The notes: generated by a model not told the origin, from the sequence alone. DNA of 64,000 nucleotides from Bacteroidaceae bacterium (GCA_017465905.1 JAFTVE010000013.1:149237-213236); one strand, 5' to 3'. Positions 49,119 through 59,978 are shown, numbered from the stretch's first letter. Made by a program: numbers and translations.

Positions 49119-49143
49119 CATTCATTATACATTATATATAAGA

Positions 49144-50070
49144 ATGGGAAAGAGCAAAGCTATGCCAGATAACGACAAACTACTGACAAAGTTCAAGCAA
49201 CATCTGCTGCTGGAGAAGGCCCTGTCGCAAAACACGCTTGAAGCGTATGTACATGACGTTGAAAAACTTTTTCCGTTTCTTGAAAAAAGAGGCATTACCC
49301 CCAAGGATGCCAAGTTAGAGGACCTGGAAAACTTCTTGGCCGAGCTGCATGATGAAAAGATTGGACCTCGCTCACAGGCACGCATACTGTCGGGTATCCG
49401 CTCATTTTATCGGTTCCTCGTACTTGATGGCCACATTGAGGCAGACCCAACGCTCCTGCTCGAGTCGCCCAAGATAGGGATGAAACTTCCCGAGGTGCTC
49501 ACTATTGACGAGATTGACATGCTCATCAATGCCATTGACCTCAGCAAGCGTGAGGGACAGCGCAACCGGGCCATCATTGAGACACTGTACAGCTGTGGTT
49601 TGCGCGTATCGGAGGCTTGTAATCTGAAACTCTCTGACCTCTATCTGAATGAGGGCTTCATCAAAGTAGAGGGCAAAGGTAACAAGCAGCGGCTGGTGCC
49701 AATCTCCGAACGTGCGATTGCCGAGATCATGGATTACATGAACGACCGTTCCGAGATAGACATCAAGCCGGGACATGAAGACTACCTGTTCGTGAGCGCA
49801 CATTTCAGGAAACGCATGTCGCGCATCACCATGTTTCATATCATCAAGGAACTGGCCGAGCAGACGGGACTGAAGAAAACAATCAGCCCACACACCTTCC
49901 GACACTCCTTCGCCACGCACCTGCTTGAGGGCGGCGCCAACCTCCGTGTCATACAGAGCATGCTTGGCCATGAAGATATAGGGACGACCGAAATATATAC
50001 TCACATTGACGCCAACCGACTACGCTCTGAAATCATTGAGCATCACCCACGAAATAAGAGGGCGAAATAA
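49144..50070 (+). CDS. xerD: Site-specific tyrosine recombinase XerD
   Basis: 308 aa (ATG 49162 is an alternative start). An N-terminal SAM-like core-binding domain (about 10-100) precedes the catalytic domain with Arg154 (CGLRVSE), Lys178 (EGKGNKQR), His250/Arg253 (HTFRHSFATHL), His276 (LGHEDI) and Tyr285 (IYTHID). It resolves chromosome dimers at dif with XerC. The housekeeping context argues for chromosomal XerD rather than an element-borne integrase. No dif-like site was recognised. Confidence 0.94.
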   Translation: MGKSKAMPDNDKLLTKFKQHLLLEKALSQNTLEAYVHDVEKLFPFLEKRGITPKDAKLEDLENFLAELHDEKIGPRSQARILSGIRSFYRFLVLDGHIEADPTLLLESPKIGMKLPEVLTIDEIDMLINAIDLSKREGQRNRAIIETLYSCGLRVSEACNLKLSDLYLNEGFIKVEGKGNKQRLVPISERAIAEIMDYMNDRSEIDIKPGHEDYLFVSAHFRKRMSRITMFHIIKELAEQTGLKKTISPHTFRHSFATHLLEGGANLRVIQSMLGHEDIGTTEIYTHIDANRLRSEIIEHHPRNKRAK

Positions 50071-50120
50071 GATTTTGCCAGCCCAATAGGACTCATAGTA
50101 GACTTTGATGCCTGTAAATC

Positions 50121-50151
50121 TTTGCATCATCAATAAAAAAAGCTATTTTTG
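50121..50151 (+). promoter_or_regulatory. Full promoter of the S9 peptidase gene
   Basis: TTTG (50121-50124), 19 bases, TATTTTTG (50144-50151): an ideal -33/-7 pair, 49 bases before the ATG. Confidence 0.7.
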
Positions 50152-50200
50152 CACCTAAATACATGAAGCACTGCTAAAAGAGACATACACAACATACAAA

Positions 50201-52735
50201 ATGAAAAGAAAAGCACTATTGGCTGCTACTATCGCAGCATGCACTTTGGGGGCACAATCCCAAGTAATCCAGAGTTATCAAGTGCGCGATGCCGTAACCT
50301 TGCGCACGCCCATACTCACGGACAGTATCAACGGCGAAGGCCGCAAGTATGAAACCAAGAACCTGTTGGGTACAGCCATCGGCCTCAATCAGGACAATTA
50401 TACCACGCAGGCTATGGAGGCCGACACTGCCGGCTTTGTAGCATTGGCTGGAGCTGAAGGGGAGCACCTCATCTATGTAGCAAGCACGCAGATACGTGCC
50501 GACCGCTTCATGAAGGGCAAGCTGAAGGTGACCTCACCCGTTCGCTGGGAGGTATTCGTTGATGGTGCTTCAAAATCGAAGAAAGAGAATGCCGATGACA
50601 GCCTCAACGTAAATGCAGCACGCGACATTGCCTTGCGTATGGAGCCGGAGCGCAACTATGAAGTCACAATCAAACTCCTTGCCCATAAGGATGACAAGGT
50701 AACTCCAACATTCAAATGTGAAGTGGTGGCCGACAAGGAGTACGAAAAGGTGACAGTGCTGAGTGGTCAAGATCTGAAACGCAGGTTCACTCTGGACAAT
50801 ACGGTGTATGGCAACCGCGTGATTGACGTAGCTGTATCACCTAGTGGGAAATACCTCCTGACCCGTTATTGGTACAATTACAGCAAGGACCGTCAGCATG
50901 TATATGCTCAGCTGTCTGAAACCAAGACAGGCAAAATACTGCTCGCCAATGCCAAGGATGGCATGAGATGGATGCCCAAGAGCGACAAACTGTACTATAC
51001 AGCAACTGCTGCTACGGGCAACAATGTCATCACCCTTGATCCTGCCACGCTTACCGAAGAGGTGCTGCTCACCGAAATCCCTGCCAATCGATTCACCTGG
51101 GCACCTACAGAGGACTACCTCATATACTACCCAAGCGAGCAGGGACAAGTCGAACAGGGTCCACTGAAGCGTGTGGTTACACCTCGTGACCGTATTCCCG
51201 GCAATCGTGGGCGCAGCTTCTTGGCCAAGTATGACATAAAGAAAGGTACAACCGAACGACTCACTTATGGAAAGCGTTCAAGCTACCTCAACGATATCAC
51301 TCAGGATGGAACAAAAATTCTCTTCAGCACGCACGCCGAAGATGTCACCCACCGTCCCTTCGGTACGGCATCGTTCTACCAGCTCGACCTTGATACGTAC
51401 GAGATAGATACATTGGTAGTCGAGAGTGCATTTGTCGACGGAGCCGACTATTCACCCGATGGCACACAGGTGCTCTTCACGGGAAGTGCCGAAGCATTCG
51501 GTGGAATCGGCAAGAATTGCGGTTCACACCCCATCGCCAACGATTATGACAAGCAGGCCTTCATTATGGACCTTGCTACGCGCGAAGTTACTCCTATCAC
51601 CCGAGATTTTGATCCTTCAGTAAGCGTACTCCAATGGAACGTGGTCGACAAAAACATCTATTTTACCACCGAAGACAAGGACGAGCAAAACATCTACCGT
51701 TATAACACCTCGAAGAAGACCTTTGAACTGTTGCCGCTTGAAATTTCTGTAACCCAACACTTCGCATTGCCATCACAGAGTGCCGCCATTGCTGCCTACT
51801 ACGGACAGGATGACCACACGGCAGGTGTAGGTTACCTGTTTGACATGAAGAAAAACCGTTCACGCCTCATCGCTGATCCCATGAAGCCAATCCTTGACGA
51901 GATTGAATTGGGCGAGACACATGAGTGGAACTTCACTGCATCGGACGGTACGCTCATTCATGGCAAATATTGCCTGCCTCCTTCGTTCGATCCTGAAAAG
52001 AAATATCCACTCATTGTCTATTATTATGGCGGGACTTCACCCACAGTCAAGGGTATCAGCAACCCCTACTGCGCACAGCTGTTCGCATCGCGCGACTACG
52101 TAGTTTATGTCATCCAGCCTAGTGGCACCACTGGCTTTGGTCAGGAGTTTGCAGCCCGCCATGTTAATGCATGGGGTAAACGCACTGCCGACGACATCAT
52201 TGAGGGCACCAAGCAGTTCTGCAAGGAGCATCCCTTTGTAAATGCCGAGAAAATAGGCTGTCTCGGAGCATCATACGGTGGATTCATGACCCAGTACCTG
52301 CAAACCCAAACCGACATCTTCGCCGCCGCTGTATCACATGCCGGTATCAGTAACGTTACCAGCTACTGGGGCGAAGGTTATTGGGGCTACAGCTACAATG
52401 CCATTGCAGCTGCCGACAGCTACCCTTGGCAGAACCCCGACCTCTTCACCAAGCAAGGTTCACTCTTCAATGCCGACAAGATCAATACCCCGCTTCTGCT
52501 CCTGCATGGTACAGTAGACACCAATGTCCCCATCGGTGAGAGCATACAACTTTTCAATGCGCTGAAGATTCTTGGCAAACCCGTGGAGTTTATCCAAGTA
52601 GAGGGTGAGAATCATTTCGTATCTGACTATGGCAAACGTGTGCTCTGGCAGAATACCATTATGGCATGGTTTGCCCGCTATCTGCAAGACAGCTCTCAGT
52701 GGTGGAATGACCTCTATCCTGAGCGCCATTTGTAA
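50201..52735 (+). CDS. Secreted S9 family prolyl oligopeptidase / dipeptidyl peptidase
   Basis: 844 aa. Signal peptide MKRKALLAATIAACTLGAQS. A beta-propeller region (about 190-570) is followed by an alpha/beta hydrolase domain with the catalytic Ser in GASYGGFMT (about 689-697), Asp in HGTVDTNVP (about 770) and His in GENHFV (about 803). Probably a periplasmic or surface peptidase cutting after proline or similar residues in oligopeptides. Larger than typical DPP IV (about 720 aa) because of an extra N-terminal beta domain (about 25-180). Confidence 0.9.
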   Translation: MKRKALLAATIAACTLGAQSQVIQSYQVRDAVTLRTPILTDSINGEGRKYETKNLLGTAIGLNQDNYTTQAMEADTAGFVALAGAEGEHLIYVASTQIRADRFMKGKLKVTSPVRWEVFVDGASKSKKENADDSLNVNAARDIALRMEPERNYEVTIKLLAHKDDKVTPTFKCEVVADKEYEKVTVLSGQDLKRRFTLDNTVYGNRVIDVAVSPSGKYLLTRYWYNYSKDRQHVYAQLSETKTGKILLANAKDGMRWMPKSDKLYYTATAATGNNVITLDPATLTEEVLLTEIPANRFTWAPTEDYLIYYPSEQGQVEQGPLKRVVTPRDRIPGNRGRSFLAKYDIKKGTTERLTYGKRSSYLNDITQDGTKILFSTHAEDVTHRPFGTASFYQLDLDTYEIDTLVVESAFVDGADYSPDGTQVLFTGSAEAFGGIGKNCGSHPIANDYDKQAFIMDLATREVTPITRDFDPSVSVLQWNVVDKNIYFTTEDKDEQNIYRYNTSKKTFELLPLEISVTQHFALPSQSAAIAAYYGQDDHTAGVGYLFDMKKNRSRLIADPMKPILDEIELGETHEWNFTASDGTLIHGKYCLPPSFDPEKKYPLIVYYYGGTSPTVKGISNPYCAQLFASRDYVVYVIQPSGTTGFGQEFAARHVNAWGKRTADDIIEGTKQFCKEHPFVNAEKIGCLGASYGGFMTQYLQTQTDIFAAAVSHAGISNVTSYWGEGYWGYSYNAIAAADSYPWQNPDLFTKQGSLFNADKINTPLLLLHGTVDTNVPIGESIQLFNALKILGKPVEFIQVEGENHFVSDYGKRVLWQNTIMAWFARYLQDSSQWWNDLYPERHL

Positions 52736-52828
52736 AGACAAAATTGCAAAAAGCCAATTCTTTAGGAATTTTTAAGTTGAATTTGATAAAAAAAAGTCTT
52801 TTGGCAAGGAAATTATGCAAATGTTAGC

Positions 52829-52836
52829 TATCTTTG
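52829..52836 (+). promoter_or_regulatory. -7 box (TATCTTTG) of the TPR lipoprotein gene
   Basis: Perfect TAnnTTTG, 57 bases before the ATG at 52894; the gap is A/T-rich. Confidence 0.65.
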
Positions 52837-52893
52837 CAACATCAAAGGAGAATAAGATCTAATTACAAACTATAATTTATTATTTTTAACACA

Positions 52894-54582
52894 ATGAAAA
52901 AATTTCATTTATCAGTCATTGCTGCGACATTGCTCGCTCTTTGTTCATGTAGCAGCAAACTCAGTGAAATGTCTGCGGACTATTTTACCGTAACTCCTCA
53001 AGTTCTTGAGGCCGTTAATGGAGAAGTTCCTGTTACTATATCTGGAACTTTCCCCGCAAAATACTTCCCCAAGAAGGCAGTTATTACCATTACCCCTGTT
53101 CTGAAATGGAATGGAGGTTCTGTGACTGGAGAGTCGCATACTTTTATTGGGGAATTAACTGAAGGAAATAGCCAAGTGATTTCTTATAAGAATGGTGCAA
53201 ACGTTACCATGAAGAATTCTTTTGATTATGTTCCTGAGATGGCAAAGTCAGAACTCTATCTTGAGTTTGCTGCAAAAGTAAAGGGTAAGACAAAGTCTAT
53301 GCCTGCAGTAAAGATTGCTGATGGTGTTTTGTCTACTGCTGAGCTCTATAGCCAAACAACAGCTTCTACTAAGCCAGCATACGCTCAGGATGCTTTCCAG
53401 CGCATCATTAAGCAAGCTAAGCAAGCTAACATCATGTTCCTTATCCAGCAGGCTAATCTTCGTTGGAGCGAGATTAACTCTACTCAGATGAAGGACTTTA
53501 CTGCAACATTGCAGGATGTTAAGGCCGACACAAAGAATAAGGCTTTGGAGAATGTAGAGGTTTCTGCATACGCTTCTCCTGATGGTGGTTTGGATCTTAA
53601 CGACCGCTTGGCAGCTCAGCGTCAGAAGAACGCACAGACTCATGTTAACAAAGTGCTGAAGAAGAACAAGGTTGAGACTACCGTTGATACCAAGTATACC
53701 GCTGAGGACTGGGAAGGTTTCCAGGAGTTGGTTTCTGCATCTAATATTCCTGACAAGGACCTCATCCTTCGCGTACTCTCTATGTACAAAGACCCAGAAG
53801 TTAGAGAACGTGAGATTAAGAACATCTCTGCAGCATACGCTGAGTTGGCAGAAGAGATTCTTCCTCAGTTGCGTCGTGCTCGCTTGACATTGAACTATCA
53901 ACTCATTGGCCGTTCAGACGCTGAGATTCTTGAGGCTTTCAAGAGCGATGCTTCAGTATTGAGTATTGAGGAGCTCCTTTATGCTGCTACTCTCGTAAAG
54001 AGCGACAATGAGAAGGTTGCCATCTACAAGAAGGCTGCTAGCCTCTATTCAAACGATTATCGCCCTTATAACAACATGGCCGAGATTGCAATGAAGGCTG
54101 CTAACTACAATGAGGCAAAGAGCTTGTTGCAGAAGGCTGCTAAGCTTAATCCCTCTGCTGCTGAGGTTAACACCAATCTTGGTATGCTTGCTCTTATAGA
54201 TGGTAACGTTGTTGAGGCTGAGAAATACCTGCTCAAGGGTACAGATTCTAAGGAGAACGCTGCTGCTCTCGGTAACCTCTATGTAGCTCAGGGCCAGTAT
54301 GACCGTGCTGTAAAGGCTTTCGGTGACACTAAGAGCAATGCTGCTGCACTTGCACAGATTATGTCAAAGAACTACACTGCTGCGAAGAACACTCTTAGCC
54401 AGGTAGAGAAGGCTGATGCATACACATACTACCTCAACGCTATTGTAGGTGCACGCACCAACAATGCTACTATGGTAGCTGAAAACTTGAAGAAGGCTGT
54501 TAAGCTTGACTCAAGCCTCCGTACAAAGGCTGCAAACGACATCGAATTCGTAAAGTTTGCCTCAGCCGTTGCTGGCCTCTAA
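52894..54582 (+). CDS. TPR lipoprotein with OmpA-like central segment
   Basis: 562 aa. Lipobox LALCSC (Cys18/20 region), then a beta-rich N-terminal domain (about 28-150). A central part with NVEVSAYASPDGGLDLNDRLAAQRQKNAQTHV recalls the NxxLSxxRA helix of OmpA-like domains. C-terminal TPRs (DYRPYNNMAEIAMKAANYNEA, GQYDRAVKAFGDTKSN). Codon choice (GCT, AAG, GTT-rich) differs from the GC-rich neighbours and suggests high expression. Similar proteins are major outer-membrane-associated components in Bacteroidales; partner unknown. Confidence 0.85.
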   Translation: MKKFHLSVIAATLLALCSCSSKLSEMSADYFTVTPQVLEAVNGEVPVTISGTFPAKYFPKKAVITITPVLKWNGGSVTGESHTFIGELTEGNSQVISYKNGANVTMKNSFDYVPEMAKSELYLEFAAKVKGKTKSMPAVKIADGVLSTAELYSQTTASTKPAYAQDAFQRIIKQAKQANIMFLIQQANLRWSEINSTQMKDFTATLQDVKADTKNKALENVEVSAYASPDGGLDLNDRLAAQRQKNAQTHVNKVLKKNKVETTVDTKYTAEDWEGFQELVSASNIPDKDLILRVLSMYKDPEVREREIKNISAAYAELAEEILPQLRRARLTLNYQLIGRSDAEILEAFKSDASVLSIEELLYAATLVKSDNEKVAIYKKAASLYSNDYRPYNNMAEIAMKAANYNEAKSLLQKAAKLNPSAAEVNTNLGMLALIDGNVVEAEKYLLKGTDSKENAAALGNLYVAQGQYDRAVKAFGDTKSNAAALAQIMSKNYTAAKNTLSQVEKADAYTYYLNAIVGARTNNATMVAENLKKAVKLDSSLRTKAANDIEFVKFASAVAGL

Positions 54583-54602
54583 TATTATTATCTTGAAATG
54601 AT

Positions 54603-54644
54603 AAGAGCGGAATTTGTCCGAACAAATTCCGCTCTTTCTTTATT
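54603..54644 (+). terminator. Strong terminator of the TPR lipoprotein gene
   Basis: AAGAGCGGAATTTGT ccg AACAAATTCCGCTCTT, a near-perfect 15-bp stem followed by TCTTTATT. Confidence 0.93.
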
Positions 54645-54671
54645 ACATACTTTACCCTATACTTTTATCTA

Positions 54672-55082
54672 ATGAAAGAATACAGCTACGAGCTCCTCAT
54701 GAAGGTGCGCGACTATGAATGTGACCTCCAAGGTATTGTCAATAACGCTAACTATCAGCATTACCTGGAGCATACTCGTCACGAATTCCTCCTTTCCATT
54801 GGACTTAGTTTTGCGGAGATGAGTGCAGCAGGATACGATTTTGTGATATCCAAGGTTACCCTCAACTATAAGTCTCCACTACGTAGCCGTGATGAATTCC
54901 GTTCACAGCTCTATGTCACTCGCGAAGGCATAAAATGCGTATTCCATCAGGAGATTATTCGTGTTTCCGATGGGAAGGTATGCCTAAGAGGAACGGTAGA
55001 AAGTGTCTGTATACATGATGGAAAGTTAGTTAAAAGCACTCCGTACGATAGTATTATCGAAGGACATATGGTAAACAAATAG
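54672..55082 (+). CDS. Acyl-CoA thioesterase (4-hydroxybenzoyl-CoA thioesterase / YbgC-like hot-dog fold)
   Basis: 136 aa. VRDYECDLQGIVNNANYQHYLEHTRHEFL carries the hot-dog active-site pattern D-x-x-G-x-V-x-N-x-x-Y. The later VTLNYKSPLRSRDEF is a standard beta-strand block. It hydrolyses acyl-CoA thioesters; the substrate is not predictable. Upstream of dprA by 20 bases, probably co-transcribed. Confidence 0.92.
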   Translation: MKEYSYELLMKVRDYECDLQGIVNNANYQHYLEHTRHEFLLSIGLSFAEMSAAGYDFVISKVTLNYKSPLRSRDEFRSQLYVTREGIKCVFHQEIIRVSDGKVCLRGTVESVCIHDGKLVKSTPYDSIIEGHMVNK

Positions 55083-55102
55083 ACAGACCAGTTCACGTGT
55101 GT

Positions 55103-56221
55103 ATGGACAGAAAAGAATTAGCAGCATTGATTGCTTTGCGCCACATTCCTGGCATAGGAAGCATCACAGCCAAACGCCTGGTCGAAGGCGTAGGCAGTGC
55201 TGTATCTGTCTTTGAACATCGCACCGATCTTCCATCTATTCAACCTCACGCGCAACAGACACTTGTTGCTGCGCTTGACTGTCCTGCGGCTCATCGCTTT
55301 GCTGAGAAAGAGCTGGAATTCATCGACAAGCATCATATAACATGCGTTGGTCTTCACGACGAGAACTATCCTTCTCGGCTGCGCGAATGTGATGATGCGC
55401 CTATACTCCTATATTATAAAGGTAACACTACACTCAATCCACGCAAGGCAATCAGCATAGTGGGTACTCGCAAATGCACAGACTATGGGCGCGACCTTTG
55501 CGAACGTTTTATCCGTGACCTTGCAGAGCAGTTCCCTGACGTTCTCATTGTTAGCGGACTGGCTTATGGCATTGATGTACATGTCCATCGGGCAGCTATC
55601 AAATATGGGCTTCCTACGGTCGGAGTTCTTGCACATGGTCTTGACAGAATATATCCATCGGTCCATCGCAACGTAGCGGCGCAAATGGTAAGAAGCGGAG
55701 GACTACTTACCGAATATTCCAGTTTTACCGAACCTATACGCCAGAATTTCCTTCAACGAAATCGTATTGTAGCCGGTATCACCGATGCCACTATCATCAT
55801 TGAGTCGGCAGTCAAAGGCGGAGCATTAGTGACAGCCAATATTGCCAACAGCTATGGCCGTGATTGTTTCACTTTCCCTGGCAGGATTGATGATGTCGCC
55901 TCGGCAGGATGCCACCGCCTCATTCGGAACAACCAAGCAGCCCTCATCACTTCAGCTGCCGACTTCATCGAATCCATGATGTGGTCTGCCTCTCAGGACG
56001 ATAAACCGAAGGCTATACAGCGAACACTTTTCCCAGACCTTAGTGAGGAGGAAAACCATATAATCGAACTGCTGAGGCAACATGCTGACGGGATGCATAT
56101 CAACACGCTTGTTGTTGAAGCCGACATTCCCATCAATAGGCTTAGCGCCATTCTCTTTGAGATGGAGATGAAGGGCATTGTACGCCCATTAGTGGGCAAC
56201 AACTACAAACTGATTCTATAA
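55103..56221 (+). CDS. dprA: DNA-processing protein DprA
   Basis: 372 aa from ATG 55103 (MDRKELAALIALRHIPGIGS); an upstream in-frame GTG at 55097 is less likely. N-terminal HhH/SAM region (HIPGIGSITAKRLVEGVG), then the Rossmann-like DprA core (ISIVGTRKCTDYGRDL, VSGLAYGIDVHVHRAAI, GVLAHGLDRIYPSVH, NRIVAGITDATIIIESAVKGGALVTANIA). The C-terminal winged helix is present (GMHINTLVVEADIPINRLSA). It loads RecA on incoming single-stranded DNA during transformation. Confidence 0.95.
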   Translation: MDRKELAALIALRHIPGIGSITAKRLVEGVGSAVSVFEHRTDLPSIQPHAQQTLVAALDCPAAHRFAEKELEFIDKHHITCVGLHDENYPSRLRECDDAPILLYYKGNTTLNPRKAISIVGTRKCTDYGRDLCERFIRDLAEQFPDVLIVSGLAYGIDVHVHRAAIKYGLPTVGVLAHGLDRIYPSVHRNVAAQMVRSGGLLTEYSSFTEPIRQNFLQRNRIVAGITDATIIIESAVKGGALVTANIANSYGRDCFTFPGRIDDVASAGCHRLIRNNQAALITSAADFIESMMWSASQDDKPKAIQRTLFPDLSEEENHIIELLRQHADGMHINTLVVEADIPINRLSAILFEMEMKGIVRPLVGNNYKLIL

Positions 56222-56265
56222 ACAAGAAGAATCAACCGATACATAAAAATGTGAAAGATTTTATG

Positions 56266-56273
56266 TATTTTTG
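56266..56273 (+). promoter_or_regulatory. -7 box (TATTTTTG) of the cation exporter / mutS unit
   Basis: Perfect TAnnTTTG, 27 bases before ATG 56300. Confidence 0.65.
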
Positions 56274-56299
56274 CACTGCATTTTAAGAAAAGAAAGTAC

Positions 56300-57181
56300 A
56301 TGGCGCACGATCACATACATCTGCATAGTGACGGTAGCGGGAAGAATATTCTTTCCGCATTCTTCATCAATCTCACCTTCACCGTCATATCTCTGATTGG
56401 AGGATGGCTTACCAACAGTATGGCTATAATCTCCGACTCTATCCATGACCTTGGGTGTACACTCTCCATCGCATTGGCCTGGGTGTTTGAGCGTATAGCG
56501 GGGCGTAGACCTACTCGAACATTCACATTTGGCTATCGACGTTTCACTCTGTTGGGCGCTTTTGTTAATGCATTTATCTTGCTCAGTGGCTCCTCCATCG
56601 TACTGTACGAGAGTGTTGAGAGACTTCACAGCCCAGAGAATGTCAATGCTGAGGGGATGTTGTGGTTTGCCATTCTGGCCATTCTTTTCAAGGGACTTGC
56701 CGTATGGCGTACGTGGAAAGGGAGCAATGTCAACCAACGCATGGTGTCGTTACATCTCCTAGGCGACTGCCTCGGATGGGTAGCCGTGTTGCTGGCCAGC
56801 GTTGTGCTCATATTTGTTGAGGTCCCTTTACTCGACACTATCCTCTCTATATGCATTTCCATCTATATATTATATAATGTAGTCCGCAACCTTATTGTTG
56901 CCTTCCGCATCGTGCTTGAGGGTGTACCTGCCAGCATCAACTACGAGGAGTTGAAGAAAGAGTTGGAGACTCTGGCTAACATCTCAACCATCAAGGACTT
57001 CCGTGTGTGGAGCATGGACAACGAGCGCCACATTGCCGAGATTTCATTAATCACCCCACTCAATGACCTCCACTCGGTAGAGCAACTAAAGGTTGCCATA
57101 CGCAAGACTTTGGAAGGCCATCACATTGTATGGTCCACCATCGAAGTGAGCCCAGCAGCAATATCCAACAATAAACGATAA
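56300..57181 (+). CDS. Cation diffusion facilitator (CDF) metal exporter
   Basis: 293 aa. His-rich start (MAHDHIHLHSDGSG), six TM helices. Metal site residues lie in TM2 (IISDSIHDLGCTLS) and TM5 (HLLGDCLGWVAVLLA). The C-terminal cytoplasmic domain (about 210-290) has the ferredoxin-like CDF fold (ISTIKDFRVWSMDNERHIAEIS). Exports Zn2+ or a similar ion in exchange for protons. mutS starts 15 bases downstream, so they are probably co-transcribed. Confidence 0.94.
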   Translation: MAHDHIHLHSDGSGKNILSAFFINLTFTVISLIGGWLTNSMAIISDSIHDLGCTLSIALAWVFERIAGRRPTRTFTFGYRRFTLLGAFVNAFILLSGSSIVLYESVERLHSPENVNAEGMLWFAILAILFKGLAVWRTWKGSNVNQRMVSLHLLGDCLGWVAVLLASVVLIFVEVPLLDTILSICISIYILYNVVRNLIVAFRIVLEGVPASINYEELKKELETLANISTIKDFRVWSMDNERHIAEISLITPLNDLHSVEQLKVAIRKTLEGHHIVWSTIEVSPAAISNNKR

Positions 57182-57196
57182 CACAGAACAAAAGAT

Positions 57197-59809
57197 ATGG
57201 CAGAAGATATAGTGATGACCCCGATGATGAAGCAGTTCCTGGAGCTTAAGGCCAAGCACCCTGATGCCATCATGCTGTTTCGTTGTGGTGACTTCTACGA
57301 GACCTACTCCACCGATGCTATCGTAGCCAGCGAGATATTGGGCATCACGCTCACCAAGCGTGCCAATGGCAAGGACAAGCAGCTTGAGATGGCAGGCTTC
57401 CCCTATCATGCGCTCGACACCTACTTGCCAAAGCTCGTTCGTGCAGGACGCCGCGTGGCCATCTGCGACCAGCTCGAAGACCCCAAGATGACGAAGAAGC
57501 TCGTCAAGCGCGGCATCACTGAGCTGGTGACACCGGGTGTATCAATCAACGAGAACGTACTTAACTATAAGGAGAACAACTTCCTCGCTGCCGTACATTT
57601 CGGCAAAGGAGCCTGCGGCGTATCTTTCCTGGATATTTCTACGGGCGAGTTTCTCACCGCCGAGGGACCTTTCGACTATATCGACAAGCTACTGGTCAAC
57701 TTTGGTCCTAAGGAGATACTCTTTCAGCACGGGCTGCGTAGTCAGTTTGAAAGCATTTTCGGCACCAAATACTGCACCTTCGAGCTCGATGACTGGGCCT
57801 TCACCGAATCGTTTGCCCGGGAAAAACTCATCAAGCATTTCCAGGTTAAGAATCTCAAGGGATTCGGCATCGAGCACCTCAAGAATGGCATTGTAGCCTC
57901 AGGCGCTGTACTCCATTACTTGGAGGTGACCCTGCACACACAGATCAAGCACATCACCACACTCTCGCGCATCGAGGAGGAGCGTTATGTGCGCCTCGAT
58001 CGCTACACTGTGCGTAGCCTTGAGCTTGTCCATCCGATGAACGATGGGGGCAAGTCGCTGCTCGATGTCATCGACAAGACCATCAGTCCCATGGGTGCCC
58101 GTCTGCTCAAGCGCTGGGTTGTATTCCCACTCAAGGAGGTACGCGCCATCAATGAGCGATTGGATATCGTGGAGTACTTCTTCCGCCATCCCGACTTCCG
58201 CGAACTGCTCGACGATGCCCTGCATCAGATAGGCGACCTCGAGCGCATCATCTCCCGTGTGGCTGCAGGCCGCGTGTCACCGCGTGAAGTGGTGCAACTT
58301 AAGGTAGCGCTCAGTGCCATCGAACCTGTGAAAGCGGCCTGCGAGGCATCGGACAATGAGAGCATCCGCCGCATCGGCGAGCAGCTCAACGTGTGTCGCA
58401 CTATACGCGACCGTATAGCCCGTGAGGTGAAGCCCGATCCCCCCCTGCTTGTGGCCAAGGGAGGAGTCATTGCCGATGGCGTGAACGAGGAACTCGACGA
58501 GTTGCGCCGCATCGCCTATTCGGGTAAGGACTACCTCTTGCAGATGCAGCAGCGCGAGAGTGAGGCGACCGAGATTCCCAGCCTCAAGATTGCTTTCAAC
58601 AACGTCTTCGGTTACTACATCGAGGTACGCAACACACACAAGGACAAGGTGCCCGAGACCTGGATACGCAAGCAGACGCTCGTCAATGCCGAGCGCTACA
58701 TCACGCAGGAACTCAAGGAGTATGAAGAGAAGATCCTTGGTGCCGAGGACAAGATATCGGCTCTCGAGAACCGCCTCTACAACGACCTCGTCTTTGCACT
58801 CAACGAATACATCCCTGCCATACAGATTGATGCCAACCAGATAGCACGGCTCGACTGTCTGCTCTCCTTTGCCAATGCCGCGGCGCTCAACCGCTACGTA
58901 CGCCCTGTGGTTGACGACAGCACCACGCTCGACATCCGTCAGGGGCGCCACCCCGTCATCGAGCAGCAGCTCCCCGTGGGCGAAAGCTACATTGCCAACG
59001 ATGTATTGCTCGATACCGACCATCAGCAGATACTCATCATCACGGGTCCAAACATGGCCGGTAAGTCGGCCCTGCTGCGTCAGACCGCCCTCATCACCCT
59101 GATGGCTCAGATAGGCAGCTTCGTGCCTGCCGAGGCCGCTCACGTGGGCCTGGTAGACAAGATATTCACTCGTGTGGGTGCCAGCGACAACATCTCCGTG
59201 GGCGAGTCCACCTTCATGGTCGAGATGACCGAGGCATCAGACATCCTTAACAACATCAGCCCCCGCAGCCTCGTGCTCTTCGATGAGCTGGGCCGCGGCA
59301 CCTCTACATACGACGGCATCTCCATTGCGTGGGCCATCGTCGAGTACATCCACGAGAATGCCAAGGGCCGTGCACGCACCCTCTTTGCCACCCATTACCA
59401 CGAGCTCAACGAGATGGAGAAATCCTTCTCACGCATCAAGAACTTCAACGTCGCCGTGCGTGAAGTTGATAAGAAGGTCATCTTCGTGCGCAAGCTCCAG
59501 CCTGGAGGCTCCAACCACTCCTTCGGTATCCATGTAGCCAACATGGCCGGTATGCCCAAGAGCATCGTGCGCCGTGCCGAGAAGATACTTAAGCAGATGG
59601 AGGGCAATGCTGCCGCCGAGGGCATAGGCAAGCCTACCGAGCTCATTGCCGACAGCCGTGAAGGCATGCAGATGAGCATCTTCCAGCTCGACGACCCCGT
59701 CCTTTGTCAAGTGCGCGACGAGATACTCGGCATCGATGTCAACAACCTCACACCGCTCGAGGCCCTCAACAAACTCAATGAAATAAAGAAGATTGTGCGG
59801 GGAAAGTAG
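57197..59809 (+). CDS. mutS: DNA mismatch repair protein MutS
   Basis: 870 aa. The N-terminal mismatch-binding Phe-x-Glu motif is in [12 protein letters not shown] (F-Y-E, about 33-36). Connector, core and clamp domains follow. The ATPase has Walker [14 protein letters not shown] (about 616-628), [18 protein letters not shown] (about 695-712) and [12 protein letters not shown]. The C-terminal tail contains [19 protein letters not shown]. It recognises mismatches and recruits MutL. Follows the CDF gene. Confidence 0.98.
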   Translation: MAEDIVMTPMMKQFLELKAKHPDAIMLFRCGDFYETYSTDAIVASEILGITLTKRANGKDKQLEMAGFPYHALDTYLPKLVRAGRRVAICDQLEDPKMTKKLVKRGITELVTPGVSINENVLNYKENNFLAAVHFGKGACGVSFLDISTGEFLTAEGPFDYIDKLLVNFGPKEILFQHGLRSQFESIFGTKYCTFELDDWAFTESFAREKLIKHFQVKNLKGFGIEHLKNGIVASGAVLHYLEVTLHTQIKHITTLSRIEEERYVRLDRYTVRSLELVHPMNDGGKSLLDVIDKTISPMGARLLKRWVVFPLKEVRAINERLDIVEYFFRHPDFRELLDDALHQIGDLERIISRVAAGRVSPREVVQLKVALSAIEPVKAACEASDNESIRRIGEQLNVCRTIRDRIAREVKPDPPLLVAKGGVIADGVNEELDELRRIAYSGKDYLLQMQQRESEATEIPSLKIAFNNVFGYYIEVRNTHKDKVPETWIRKQTLVNAERYITQELKEYEEKILGAEDKISALENRLYNDLVFALNEYIPAIQIDANQIARLDCLLSFANAAALNRYVRPVVDDSTTLDIRQGRHPVIEQQLPVGESYIANDVLLDTDHQQILIITGPNMAGKSALLRQTALITLMAQIGSFVPAEAAHVGLVDKIFTRVGASDNISVGESTFMVEMTEASDILNNISPRSLVLFDELGRGTSTYDGISIAWAIVEYIHENAKGRARTLFATHYHELNEMEKSFSRIKNFNVAVREVDKKVIFVRKLQPGGSNHSFGIHVANMAGMPKSIVRRAEKILKQMEGNAAAEGIGKPTELIADSREGMQMSIFQLDDPVLCQVRDEILGIDVNNLTPLEALNKLNEIKKIVRGK

Positions 59810-59978
59810 GCCCTTGCAGCCCTATTTCTACGAATAAATGTTAAAAGTGTAGGCAAATCGAAAGTTTTCGATATTTAAGTTTTACGATATTGCGCGAATG
59901 TTCCTTACTTTGCCCTCAGCTAATGGCGACTGCAGCGCCCGAGCGGCTACACATTGACAACAAAAACACCAGTATCGT

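Noticed and set aside
49144-50070. Integrase of a mobile element
   Set aside because: Sequence and housekeeping neighbours fit chromosomal XerD; no attachment sites or element genes nearby.
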